Assembly: GCA_023512835.1 (NCBI GenBank)
Contig: CM042088.1
Coordinates: 10,594,078 to 10,658,077 of the forward strand
Origin: Taxillus chinensis
Lineage: Eukaryota; Streptophyta; Magnoliopsida; Santalales; Loranthaceae
DNA length: 64,000 bases
Direction: 5' to 3'
Position 1 is the stretch's first letter; every line of letters begins with the position of its first letter. This document shows, piece after piece, positions 10,459 through 21,361 of the stretch. The notes beneath the pieces were generated by a model. The model worked only from the letters and a program-made list of their open reading frames with translations, was not told where the DNA came from and did not search any database. The position numbers were made by a program, and so were the translations under genes.

Positions 10459-13400
10459 TGTTATCACTGGTTTTCGTCCGGGCCCGTTTGGGGTGAGCTC
10501 AAACTAAACCAATGGTGAGAAAATTTAGAGTCGCCACCAACTGTTTTTGGGGTACAGTTGGATACCCTCTACTTTGAGTTATTTTAAGTGTGTGGTCTGC
10601 GTTATCAGAGAAGGGTTCGGGAGTTGGTTACGTGTGAGGAAGGATTAGCACCCCTACAGCGCCCTTTCGGTATCTAATTTAGGAGGAGGAGGTTTTTTTT
10701 ATTTTATTTGTACTGCCATGATTGGGTTAAGTTTCCTAAAAAGTTTATGATTTTTATTTAGCTAAGTTATTTATTGAAGTTATGGTGAAAATAGATTTAC
10801 CCTACATTTCTAAAGGGAATACTAAAGGTTTTGGGTTTTTGTTTGAAGTGGATAATGAGATCCTACGAGTTGGTTTTGGTGTTTAGTTTTATTTTGGAAA
10901 TTGAAGTCCTCAAATATGATTTTTTTTCTTTTTATTTTCCACTTTTTTTTGTTTTTTTCGAGTTAGAAAACATACATTTTTTGGTTTTTGTGTTTTGTAA
11001 AAAAAAAACATTTTGTTTTTGTTTTGCTTCATTTTTTGTTTTTTGTTTTTTTTTTTTTTTTTGTTGTTTTTTTGTTTTTTTGGTTTTGGAAATTGAAGTA
11101 CTAATTTTGGTTTTCTTTTTTTTGGTTTGAAAACAAGAAAACGTTTTTTGTTTGTTTTTGTTTTGTTTTGTTTTTTGCTTTTTTTTTTTGAAATGCATTT
11201 TTTGGTTGTTGAAAATGTTTTCTTTTTTGTTGTTTCTTTTTGCAAGGATAAAGCTATGAACTAACACAATAATATGTAAAGTGATGTGTGTGATTGTGAC
11301 ATCCACAAATTAAATAACAACTCACTTTTTTTCTTTTTTTTTTTCATCCTTCTTTTTTGTTTTTTTTTTTTGCCTCTTTTTTTTTGAGTTTCCTTGCTAT
11401 TACATATTACAACTTTGTGTGAAATGACAATTACAATCAATAAAACAAAAGAAAATAAATAAAAAACAAGATAACGAAAAGAAACAACACAACACAACAA
11501 TTAAAAAAAACAAGAGAATAGCGTAAGGCAATCGAAATGAAAAATTAACCCGACTTTATCTTGGATTTGGGGCTCCGATTGCTGCAACGTTGGCGGGAAG
11601 GCGTGACTCCTCAGATGGGTCGATGGGAATTGGGCTGGAAATTGAGCACCGCTTGCAAGAACCGCGACTGGATTCGTTCCTCTCTTTTGTCGTTTCCTCT
11701 TTTTTGATTTTGATATTTGTTGGTGACTCCTTTTTTTGGTGTTTTTGAAGAGAGATGGCTGGGGGAAATTGGCAGCAAATCTGGGCGTTTTCTGGGACTG
11801 AACTCTTCTTCCCTTTTTTTTGATCAGGGAGCTAGGTATGAGGAAAAAATGGTAGCAGGTTTTTTGTCAGAGATAAGGGGTCTTTCTGTACTCTCTCTCT
11901 CTCGGGACGTTTTTTCGCAGGGAAGAAGTTGGGGCATTTTTTGATGTGAATACTTTGGGGAAAGTGAAGAGCTTAGTGTAATCAGTGCCTGGGAAAAAGG
12001 GTTCCTCGTCAGATGAGGGGTCTCTCTTTTCTCTTTCTCTCTTTTTTTTTTTTTTGACGTAATCCTCTTTTTTCTCGGTTTTCAATCTCTCTCCTTTTTT
12101 TTTGCGCAGGGAAGAAGGTGTAATAATGGTAGCAAGGTTTTTTCGACGATGAGGGTTCTCTCTTTTGCGCAGGAACAGAATACTGTATTTTAAAGGGCTG
12201 GCAGAAAAATTGGCTGGACTGTCATTAATTGCAACATTAAATGCGATGTAGTATTTTATTTTGAGATTCTGCCGTTTGTTGGAGGGAACAGCGACTTGTG
12301 CAGCGTGATTGTCCTTTTTTAATGTTTTCGTTTAGCACATGTGACCGACAGGTATTCAAGAATGATTCTTTGTCAAATGGCCAGCGCATAAAATAGGTCT
12401 CGTGAACAACCAGCGGAGAAAAAAAGCCAACGAGAAAAGCCAATCAGCGATGGTCAAAGGGCAAAGGGAATCGAAGTGTCGGCAGGTCGGAGTGTCGGCA
12501 GGTCGAAGGTCAACGGTCAACGGGTGGAAGGCTTACAGGCGTTACAGGTCAAGAGTTGAAGGTCGGAGTGTCGGCAAGTCGAAGTGTCGGCAGGGTCGAA
12601 GCTTCGGTGGATCGAAAGTTCGGTGGGTTGAAGGTCAACGGTCAACGGGTCGAAGTGTCGGCAGGTCGAAGGTCAACGGTCAACGGGTGGAAGGCTTACA
12701 GGCGTTGCAGGTCAAGGGTCGAAGGTCGGAGTGTCGGCAGGTCAAGGGGTCGTAGGTCGCGTGTCGAAGGCGTTGCAAGTCAAGGCATCATAAGTTCGCA
12801 GGTCAAGGCGTCGCAAGTCCTGGCGTCGTAAGTCTCGAGGCGTCGCATCTTCACAAGGTTCAAAAGTCCGAAGGGGCGAGTCGTAGGTCGGAGTGTCGGC
12901 AGCGAGGCTTCGATGGTCAGGAGTCGAAGGGCCGAAGGGGCGAGTCATAGGTCGGAGTGTCGGCAGCGGGGCTTCGAGGCTTCGACCCTTTGAGGCTTCG
13001 AATCTTCGAGGCTTCGAATCTTCGAGGCTTCGAGGCTTTGAGGCTTCGAGGCTTCGAGGCTTCGATGCTTCGAGGCTTCGAGGCTTCGAGGCTTCGATGC
13101 TTCGGGGTTTCGAGGCTTCGAGGCTTCGAAGGTCAATGGGTCAAAGTGTCGGCAGGTCAACGGTCAACGGTCAAGGGTCAACCCCGAAGTTTTTTTTCTT
13201 TAACTTTTAATTACCTTTTTACCCTTACCCATAATGCAAAAGTGGACAACTTCTCGGGGATTGTTTGGGAAGATCCGTATTCGCCTAAATTGATGCTTTG
13301 AAGAATTTCGCATGGTCACCTTTTCAGGCGATTTGACCAGGGGCATTGACCGTCTTTTGGCAAGTTTCGACTTTTTCCAACGAAAGTTGTTTTGGCCATA

Positions 13401-13702
13401 ACTTCTTCATTTTAAGTCCGATTTGAGCTCGGTCAAGTACGTTAATTTTCAATTTTCATCCTCTATCACCTGGTGTTGGTCTTGGAGCGCTTCAAGGACT
13501 TGTAGCAGAAGTCATTAATTTTGGACTCCCTCGTCCGTGTCAATTGTATCCATCTCGTGCAAATTGGGGTTCACATCAATTCCGAACCATTCCTTGGAAG
13601 TATGGGATCATTGTGGACATGTTCAACAAGGTATATGGCATGGGCAGAAAGGTATATCAAATGGGGTTAGTATGTCCAACCCGGACAAAATGGGGTCCAA
13701 CA
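10459..13702 (-). repeat. 5' LTR of the Ogre-like element (~3.24 kb)
   Basis: The left terminus on the + strand is TGTTATCACTGG, next to the PBS. The right terminus is GGGGTCCAACA, directly before Tekay RT sequence, so on the - strand the LTR reads TGTTGGACCCC...CAGTGATAACA with proper TG/CA ends. 10830-11500 is a very T-rich stretch on the + strand, and 12455-13180 is a tandem array. The first ~250 bases match a second LTR at 21362. The right boundary rests on the start of foreign coding sequence, not on an LTR comparison. Confidence 0.7.
12455..13180. repeat. Tandem short-motif array inside the Ogre-like LTR
   Basis: Two blocks. From about 12455 to 12960 variants of GGTCGAAGTGTCGGCA and GGTCAACGGTCAACGG alternate. 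From about 12965 to 13130 the unit GAGGCTTCGA is repeated many times with small changes. It lies roughly 0.5-1.25 kb from the LTR start, in U3. Long open frames here on both strands come from the repeat and are not genes. Confidence 0.9.
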
Positions 13703-14350
13703 CTACTATCGGAGGTTCGTGGAGGATTTTTCCAGGTTGGCAGCTCCTATGACGAACCTGACCAGGAAGGGAGTTCCTTTTGTTTGGTCTGATGCATGTG
13801 AGAGTGCTTTCATGGAGTTAAAGGCACGATTGACCTCAGCACCTATCTTGATTCTCCCACAGGAGGGTGTGCCTTTCGAGGTGTATTGTGATGCTTCCAG
13901 GGTGGGGCTTGGTTGTGTGCTGATGTAGACTCGGTAGGTGATTGCTTATGGGTCTAGGCAGTCGAGACCACATGAGCACAACTATCCCACGCATGATTTG
14001 GAGTTGGCTGCAGTGATCTTTGCACTTAAGAGCTGGCAGCATTATCTCCTTGGGGAGAAGTTTGTGGTGTATACGGACCACAAGAGCTTGCAGTTTATCT
14101 TCTCTCAGCGAGACCTGAACCTTAGGCGAGGCGGTGGGTGGAGTACCTACGACGATTTCAGTTTGATATGATGTATACCCCTGGGAAGGGTAATGTGGTG
14201 GCAGATGCTCTGAGTAGGAAGAGCAGGGCCATGGTGGCCCATTGTGCTATTAAGGAATGGGAAATGATGGGACAGTTGGCCGCGATGAGGTTGCAGATGG
14301 TGACCAGTGAGGAGCGGGGGACCCTCAGCAGGTCAAGGCAGAGCACCTGA
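13703..14350 (+). pseudogene. Chromovirus RT thumb and RNase H (broken)
   Basis: RT thumb and connection, then RNase H, of the chromovirus polyprotein. ARLTSAPILILPQEGVPFEVYCDASRVGLGCVLM contains the first RNase H Asp. HNYPTHDLELAAVIFALKSW supplies the Glu, and FVVYTDHKSLQFIFSQRDLN the second Asp. Two TAG stops at 13926 and 13935 replace Gln codons in CVLMQTRQVIAYG-like sequence. A one-base slip near 14130 shifts the frame before WLEYLRRFQFDMMYTPGKGN. The frame ends at 14350 because the following sequence joins far-downstream integrase DNA. Confidence 0.85.
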
Positions 14351-15458
14351 GATCAGCTGGTGAGTTACAGTCATTGCCAGTGCCAGAGTGGAAATGGGAC
14401 CACGTGACCATGGATTTTGTCACTGGACTTCCTCGTTCCAGGGGACACGACACGATATGGGTAGTTGTCGACCGGTTGACCAAATCGGCGCATTTTATTC
14501 CGATTCGAGAGACAAACCCAGTGAGGACTTTGGGACAGAGGTATATTGATGTTATTGTGCGGTTGCATGGAGTCCCATTGTCTATTGTATCTGATCGGGA
14601 TGCGAGGTTTACATCTCAGTTTTGGAGACAGTTGCAGTGAGCTTTGGGTACCAGGGTGAACCTGAGTACAGCTTTTCATCCGCGGATAGACGGTCAGTCG
14701 GAGCGGACGATTCAGACGCTCGAGGATATGTTGCGTGCCTGTGTCCTAGATTTTGGAGGTTGTTGGGAGACTCACCTTCCTTTGGTGGAATTCTCTTACA
14801 ACAACAGTTATCAGGCCACGATTGGGATGGCTCTGTATGAGGCGCTGTATGGGCGGCCTTGTAGATCACCCTTGTGTTGGGCACAGACGGGAGAGACAGC
14901 AGTTCTCGGTCCCGATATGGTTCGAGAGACCACAAAGATAGTGCAGCTAATTCAACAGCGCATGTTGACAGTGCGAGTAGGCAGAAGTCCTATGCGGACC
15001 AGAGTCGTCGACCCTTGCAGTTTGAGGTGGGGGACTGTGTATTTTTACGGGTTTCACCGCGTCGAGGGCATCGGAGGTTTGGACGTGGATCCAAACTTTC
15101 CCCCCGTTTTGTGAGGCCATTTGAGATTGTTGCCACTGTGGGCGCAGTGGCTTACCGATTAGCTTTGCCACCAGAGTTGGCGTGAGTACATTATGTGTTT
15201 CATATGTCTCAGTTGAGGCGGTATCACCCTGATCCTTCTCATGTGTTGGACTATTGCGAGATAGACTTGGCTGATGATGGTGCCGTTGTTGAGATGCCGG
15301 CACAGATTTTGGACAAGCGGGACCAGGTCTTGCGAGGCAAGACGATCCCACTAGTTCAGGTGTTATGGCGACACCGAGGCATGGAGGAGCAGACTTGGGA
15401 GAAAGAGAGCCAAATGCAAATTCTTCATCCTGAGCTATTCGAGGACGATCAGTCCTGA
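14320..15458 (+). pseudogene. Chromovirus integrase with chromodomain (broken, zinc finger lost)
   Basis: Integrase core with all three catalytic residues visible: [31 protein letters not shown] and RIDGQSERTIQTLED. The N-terminal HHCC zinc finger normally before PVPEWKWDH is missing: RNase H-side sequence joins [14 protein letters not shown] directly, so a deletion of a few hundred bases is likely near 14325. A TGA at 14638 replaces an Arg codon, a one-base slip lies near 14968, and a TGA at about 15183 precedes the tail. The tail VLWRHRGMEEQTWEKESQM is the chromodomain-like end that targets chromoviruses to chromatin; the last codons (FEDDQS) stop at 15456-15458. Confidence 0.85.
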
Positions 15459-15717
15459 GGTGGGGAGGATGTGAGGACCTTCCCTGAGGTATGAGTTATG
15501 TTTTATGCATTTGTTTTGCATATGTTGTTTGAGATGTGGTTTAGCTCGTTGTTGTTGGATTTTGTCAGCCCTTTTGGCTTGTTGCGAGTTGCATTGCACA
15601 TGTGTGATCGGTGATCATGTTTTATGTTTTGTTGTTGGGACATTGAGCTTGAATTTTGCTATGTCCCTTGAGCATGTGTTTTATTTTCGAGGACGAAAAG
15701 TCCTAAGGTGGGGAGGA
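15459..15717 (+). other. Chromovirus 3' region with two PPT-like motifs
   Basis: The context GAGGACGA..AGTCCT-AGGTGGGGAGGATGT occurs twice, at about 15438-15472 and 15687-15720. The second copy is immediately followed by the LTR start TGTAAAGACTCG and is the real polypurine tract. The first is followed by TGTGAGGACC, which looks like the LTR start of the related element at 27057, but no LTR follows it. Confidence 0.65.
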
Positions 15718-18076
15718 TGTAAAGACTCGTATTTGGGTAGTTTTGAGAGATAGTCATTATATAGGAATGTAACTATTTGGACGGTAGTGTAGTCGTCGAT
15801 GTGAGCATTTTGACTGTACTTGGGCCCGATTCCGAGTCGGGACCCCATTTGACCTGATTGTTGACTTTTCAGGGTTTATTGGTTGACTTTGCGTTTGGGC
15901 GGTCATTTGGGTGTAATAATATCTGTTTAGTGTTGTGCTCGTCATTTCGACCGTTTTGACTGTAGTTTGACTCAATTTGGAGTTTGGGGCCTTGGAGGTC
16001 AATTTTTGTGTTGGGAGGTCAATTATTAACTGGGTCAATGGTTGACTAGGTCAGTTAACTGGCAGAAATATAAATTGTAGAAAAAAAAGCTTTCACTTTA
16101 CGTTTCACGTTTGTGCGTTTGAGAGAGAGAGCTTGAGAGAGCTTGGAGGCCTTGGCGATTTGGGGCGATTTGAGTTCGTGGTGCTCAAAGATTCACTTCA
16201 AGTAGGTGTCCTTGAACTTCTTATCTTGATTCTTATGCTTGGTATGCATGAATTTATCATGATTTATGAAATTGAGCATGAACCCTAGAATTTGGGGAAA
16301 ACCGATTTTGGGTTAGATCTAATGGTTTAGCATAAGATCTGTGGTTAAGAACTGTTTATTATCATTGTGGATATATGTTTCTGTGATTTTAGGGTTGATT
16401 AACTGTGTTTTTCATGAGGGTTGATAAGTCAACCATGGAAATCTGAGTTTAGATCTATATTTCTAGAAATCTGGGTTTAGATCTAGATTTCTGGAAATCT
16501 GGAATTTTATACGTGTTTGTGTTGTTTCTGCGCGATTTAGAGGCGTTCTGGACGCGTTTTGAGGTAGATATCATAGTTTGTTGCGAAACAGGGGTGTTAG
16601 TGAGCGTCTGGAAGTTTCTGGGCGCGTTTCAGACGAAGAATAGGTGAAAACGATGATGAATAGTACCCTGGGCGCGTTCCTGGTTCGAAATGACGGAGAC
16701 CCGAAGTTCTGGGTCGTAGTTCGTAGACCCGTAGTTCATAGCCTCGTAGTTCGTAGTTCGTAGCCGAAGGGTCGAAGTTCGTTGCCTCGTAGGTCGAAGG
16801 TCGTAGCCTCGCTTCGAGTCTTCGAGGCGCGCTGCAGCTCCGCACTCCGCAGCTACGAGTCGCAGGTTCTGAGCTATGAGTCGCAGCTCCTGTAGTATAA
16901 CTAGACACTGGACAGCACTGGACTGGACCTATTTACATTGCAACCTATACCCAAAGTATTACACTTAAGTTACAATGTAAATAACGAAATACCCCCCATT
17001 TGGATTCAAAGAAAAATACTAGAAAAATTAATTCCCACTCTTTCAGAATGTGAAAATTGGGATTTAGTGTAAAATCTCGGAAAAACCCAAAAGTTCGTAG
17101 TGGTAACTTTTTGGAAAGTGGGGTTAGACATCTCAGAAAAATCCCCAAAAATCAGATTATCTTATTTATGATATGGGAACCCAATGCCGGGACTTTTGAT
17201 TTCAAGAAAATAGCTGCTATGGGTACTTCCTTCATAAATCAAGGATTGAGGATTTACTTGTGAAGACCGGCTACGATTAAAGGAAATGTTGAGAATGACA
17301 TGCCATACTAATGTTAGTATGTTGGTGTGAGGTATTGGGGCATGGACTCCGTGACTTATTTGGGTTCTCACCGTGATGCACCGATGGTGCTATGTGGTTG
17401 ACGTGGCAGGCATTTGCACCGATGGCAGGCCAGTGTGGTGACTGTGGTCGGGCATATTGCGCTATGGACAGGCTAAGGCCTGAGTTAAGCCGTTGAGGTC
17501 ATGGAGCTAGGGCTGAGTGCCCTGAGCTGGGATCCCATGGGGGATCGTGGACAAGTTGTCCTGTGTGAGCAGGCTGAGTCCTGATGATTGTGCACACTAC
17601 ACGGTGCACGAGTTCACTGAGCATATAGTATAGACTTATATATGTTACGTGATGTGGAGTTTTGGGGTCACCTACTGAGCTTGTCGCTCACCCCTACTTG
17701 TTGTTTACCCTTTTCAGGTGTGACCCGAGACTAGTGGAGGACTTTCTTCCAGGAGGACGCCTACTACTCTGATGTATGATACATTTATATTCTGTAGTGT
17801 TTTATGTGATATCCTGGACATGGGTCCGTAGACAGTTGTATTTGCATACTGTATGATGTGATGTCTTTATGACTGTTTGACTTATTATATGCATGATGAT
17901 ATATGAGAAAGTACAGGATTACCCTTGATGTATGACTGTACAAGGTTGCATATTTGAGACAGCACCCGCGGTGTAGTCTCCATTGGTGCTAGTCACCAAC
18001 CCCTTGACCTATCGGGTGCGGGCAAGGGGAAGTCATGTACCCGGTTCTAGGTTCCCTGGAATTCGGGGGCGGGACA
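15718..18076 (+). repeat. 3' LTR of the Tekay-type chromovirus (2.36 kb)
   Basis: Starts TGTAAAGACTCGTATTTGG right after the PPT GGTGGGGAGGA and ends GGGGGCGGGACA. The same LTR type occurs as a solo copy on the other strand at 39583-42123, and as a fragment at 24873-25295; the end region (LTR tail through TGTACCCGG and AAGGGGTTGGTGAC) aligns by eye in all three. It contains a short-motif array at about 16690-16880. Confidence 0.85.
16690..16880. repeat. GTAGTTCGTAGCCTCG-type array inside the Tekay LTR
   Basis: Irregular repeats of TTCGTAG, CCTCGTAG, GGTCGAAG and CTTCGAG. They are similar in character to the GAGGCTTCGA array in the unrelated Ogre-like LTR and to the TTCGAATCTTCGAG words in the Copia LTR at 31000-31660. 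Confidence 0.7.
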
Positions 18077-18576
18077 GAAACAGACATGGTGAAATCTAGT
18101 AAATGACATGGTGAAAGGTATGTTATCAAGCCTTCTAGGTTATTTAAGACAGCACACTCTTATGAAAGGTACCTCACTCGACACGCTATAAAATAAAATA
18201 ATAATAGTGTATATCGCACACAAACACACAAATTATTTTATTTCATAAGAAAATATTACATAAAGAAAATTACACCAACATTACGATAATATAAAACAGA
18301 TAGATTGTCATAAGAAACGGTATGAAAATTGGACTACACACTTCATCCATGAAAAATAAGAACGTTATTAAAATAACAAGAAAGGTAAACAAGATCTTGA
18401 CAAGAGGAAACATTTTTGTAGAGAAGGGAAGGAGTGGTTGTTTCACCGGATTCGAAGCTTGTCGTAGGAGCTGCAAGTTCGCTGGAGGAGATAGCAATCA
18501 ACAACCAGTTGGTGGAGTGTTAGCCGGCAAGGAAATCAAGCCGTCAATGGTGAAAGCACATCACCTAACAAGTCTT
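18077..18576. other. Unassigned sequence before the solo Sirevirus LTR
   Basis: A+T-rich to about 18400, then more balanced. The - strand frame around 18500-18270 (LSPPANLQLLRQASNPVKQ) reads like a protein fragment, but I cannot name a family. The sequence resumes at 20040 after the solo LTR. Confidence 0.3.
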
Positions 18577-20039
18577 TGTTGGATCAAGCCCAGAATTTGG
18601 ATAATGCTGATGAAGTCCTATGTAATTTGATCTCATACCTTTGTTGTTTTATCTTAAGTCATTGCAGAAGATATGATCTTCATCCGGATCTACACTCGTG
18701 AGAGCAAAGCTAAGGACAGGATACATAATCCTGATCCAAGTGAGAATGAGTATCGTCAAACACTTGGTATATAACTAAGTCTTTACTTCATACGGAATAA
18801 GGATCATTCGTGCAGACTAAGAACCTAAAAGCTATGGACTAAGAAATCTGCATCTAATACTTCAAACGGACTAAGTCAAAAAGATGCGGAGCAAGAATTT
18901 TAGTCTACAACGTCGCACGGAATAAGAGAGTCATCACGGAGTTAAAAGGTTAAGTCTTCCACTCAACCGGACTGAAGTAAAGAAGATATGGAGTAAGGAA
19001 TCCGAGTCTTCCATACATGCGGAGTAAGGAAGCATTTCTACGGAATAAGGATTTGAGTCTTTATTCGCACAAAGTAAGGGAACTAGATGCGGAGTAAGGA
19101 ATCCGAACCACTCACTCATGCGGAGTAAGGATGCGCTGATACGGAGTAAGCCATCTATTCCTTCAACTCATGCGGAGTAAGGATGCGCTGATATGGATTA
19201 AGCCATCCATTCTTTCAACTCATGCGGAGTAAGAAAACTAGCTGCGGAGTAAGGACTCCGACCTTCTCCTTCATACGGAGTAAGGAAGCGTTTACACGGA
19301 ACAAGGATTCCAGTACCAAATTGATACGGGATAAGCAATCAGTATTACGGAATAAGGATTCGAGCTTAATTTAAACACGGAATAAAGAACCTTACACCGG
19401 ATTCAAGAAGACGCTACTTCAACTTATCTCTTCGTATTCAAAGTCACCAGCTCGCTGCTTCCCGATGTAAGACAAACTTGTTGAGAACCTAAAGCATCTT
19501 ACACGTGGATCATCCGGATATATGGACACAACTTTAACTACACTTGGGAACTTACAAAGACTCTTATGTGCTGCAAACCCAAGATCTTGAAGACCACATC
19601 TGCAGCAATTGAGGCAGAGAGATTTCTGAGAGACAGTAAATGTGCACAATATCCAGAACAACAAGTCCCAAGGTTGTCTCTTGTGGATGTCGCTATAAAT
19701 AGCAACATTTGTATATTTCATAGATTGAGCATGCATTTGAGAACAAGTGTAATAGTTTTGTGTATATACAAAAAGCTCATTGAGATCATAGAGGCTAGTG
19801 TGTGCGTACTTGTAAACAGAGTGCTAAAGAGTTGTTAAGTAGGTCTAAAAGCTTCCAAGCTTTAGTCTGCTTCTATTTTGTTATACTTATCACACTGATA
19901 ATAAAACAAAATACTTCCACTATCTGGTTATCTTCCACATTGTTTTTACCTCTTAACCAGACAAGTGTTGTGCTAAAGAGTTAGAAAAGAGTTTCGATAA
20001 GAGCCTATTCACCTCCCTCTAGGCTCTAAGGGACCAACA
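18577..20039 (+). repeat. Solo LTR of the Sirevirus family (1463 bp), TSD GTCTT
   Basis: Starts TGTTGGATCAAGCCCAGAAT and ends GGGACCAACA, the same termini as the LTR at 51913-53254. It is flanked by a perfect 5-bp duplication, GTCTT, at 18572-18576 and 20040-20044. There is no internal region, so this is a solo LTR left by LTR-LTR recombination. It contains about 18 variants of the ACGGAGTAAGGA motif between about 18790 and 19395. A TATA-like CTATAAATAG lies at about 19692. Confidence 0.93.
18790..19395 (+). repeat. GCGGAGTAAGGA motif array in the solo Sirevirus LTR
   Basis: Short units of the form (A/G)CGGA(G/A)TAAGGA, often followed by (A/T)TCCGA, at irregular 20-50 base spacing. They lie in the U3 part, upstream of the TATA-like sequence, where LTR enhancers normally sit. 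Confidence 0.85.
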
Positions 20040-20044
20040 GTCTT

Positions 20045-21037
20045 CGATATCAACATGGATTAACGGAAGTTAGTGATGCTAGTTGAAGTTCGATGACGGC
20101 GAAGTTAGTATAGCACGAGATGGTAAGGGACGACGAGGGTTGAAGTGGAACCGAAACAAACCTATAATGGAGAACATGTGGTGAGGAATAAAGGCATGAA
20201 CGTGTGGTTGAAAAAAAAAAAGAGGAAAAGCAAACCTATAACTAATGTGTAGTGGGAGGTTTATATATTTACATATATATATATAATATAATATACACAA
20301 TAATTGATAGCCCAAACCAATTATAGGTATGTCGAATTCGGTATATGTAATTAGGCTCGAATCAGCTCAAATAACAAGCAGGCCTCGTAAGTAGCAAATC
20401 ATCAACCACTACTCCAGCGGGAACGCATAAGAACCAAACCAAGATGTTTAGAATATTCACACAAGGTGATACCACTAGGCCACCTCCCAAGCAATATCCA
20501 GGTAAGTAACCCGATTTAACGTAAGGATCATAATGCTCAGTTAAAGAAGCAAATAAATGATGACTCCTTAATTTAAATAGTTATCTTATGAAATCTCACT
20601 ATTATCACATCCCATGTTTAACTTATGTTACTATTTTAAGTTTAAGTAACCCTTATATTTTTTTATATACCACGGTTATTTTATTTTTGATATATATTCC
20701 TTTCTTTAATGCCCAAGTAAATACATATCACCTTGTTCTATGCTTTAAGAATCCTAGCTTCAATATTGCAGCACGTTGAAGTTACATAGGTATAGATTTA
20801 TTACACGTCGACGCCATATCATGCATGCCTTATACCGCACGCCAAAGGTACTCACTCATGCTCTTGCTATATATACAAGTTAATGCACTTATGCTTCTAG
20901 AACACGGTTAAGTCATCTTTTATCTTGCTTTTTCTTACACGCTAAGTTTACCCACCCCAACGAATAACACTATAAATGGAAGTATGCGACATTTCCATAG
21001 TAATAGATCTAGACAACAATTTCTCTTTAGAAAAAAA
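20045..21037. other. Unassigned A+T-rich sequence
   Basis: No coding region that I can support. The last ~170 bases contain a TATATATA (about 20868) and a CTATAAAT at about 20970, followed by a short leader before the ATG of the LOG-like fragment, so part of this may be the old promoter of that gene. Confidence 0.3.
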
Positions 21038-21361
21038 ATGGCTTCCTACTATAAACTACCACGAAACTCAAGGTTCCAATGAGTTGGTGTTCTTAGAGGA
21101 AAAACCATTGGGAAGAAAGAGTGTTATAAGATCGCAACCATAGAACTCGTTGAGGAACTTGTCTCTAAAGGGTTAAATGTTGTCTGCAATAGCGAAATTA
21201 TTGGACTTCTGGAGCTTTTGTCTCAAGTCGTTTGTTGAGCAGGAGGACAAGTATCTACACATTCAAAGCATGGAAACATGATCTTCGAACTCCATTAATT
21301 TTATTTCATAAGTTGCTAGACACTCTGATTGCTTCATTATACTTCTTGGAGACCTTGGAGC
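21038..21361 (+). pseudogene. LOG-like cytokinin riboside phosphoribohydrolase fragment
   Basis: LOG enzymes release active cytokinin bases from their nucleotides. After an ATG at 21038 the frame reads GKTIGKKECYKIATIELVEELVSKGLNVVCNSEIIGLLELLSQVV. Its spacing and residues match the N-terminal nucleotide-binding part of LOG proteins (G-S-x-x-G-x-K-x-x-Y-x-x-A-A-I-x-L..E-L-V-x-R, then G-G-x-x-G-L-M-G). The usual G-G-G-S loop is degenerate (NSEI), stop codons occur at about 21080 and 21235, and further stops follow. The end (DTLIASLYFLETLEL) resembles the D-A-F-I-A-L-P-G-G-Y-G-T-L-E-E-L region with the active-site loop lost. An Ogre-type LTR begins at 21362. Recognition is by eye and moderately sure. 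Confidence 0.55.

Larger units (their letters stand above)
1..13702 (-). mobile_element. Ogre/Tat-type Ty3/gypsy retrotransposon, 5' LTR plus internal region
   Basis: On the - strand the order is 5' LTR (10459-13702), PBS, ORF1, gag, protease with G-patch, RT, two RNase H domains and integrase, running out of the window at base 1. ORF1 before gag, the DNG-type protease and the second RNase H are known marks of the Ogre/Tat lineage. The reading frames are broken by many stop codons, at least two single-base frameshifts and one deletion, so the copy is dead on its own. The right end joins Tekay chromovirus RT sequence, so it appears to have inserted into that element. The 3' LTR must lie left of the window. 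Confidence 0.88.
13703..18076 (+). mobile_element. Tekay-type chromovirus (Ty3/gypsy), 3' part
   Basis: Starts abruptly inside RT at YYRRFVEDFSRLAAPM where the Ogre-like LTR ends, and runs through RNase H, integrase, chromodomain, PPT and 3' LTR. The integrase and chromodomain sequences and the ~2.4-kb LTR ending in GGGCGGGACA fit the Tekay/Del lineage. The 5' half should lie beyond the Ogre insertion, left of the window. The five bases after the LTR are GAAAC, which should recur at the left end of the element. Confidence 0.85.

Noticed and set aside
10831..11500. Open frames of Phe/Val or Lys/Asn on both strands
   Set aside because: They arise from the T-rich stretch of the LTR; no conserved motif or codon bias.
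12455..13180. Possible CRISPR array
   Set aside because: The repeats are short, degenerate and directly adjacent, with no uniform spacers, and the DNA is from a plant nucleus.
12402..13301. Several long overlapping frames on both strands
   Set aside because: They are translations of the tandem motif array; all frames stay open because the unit lacks stop codons.
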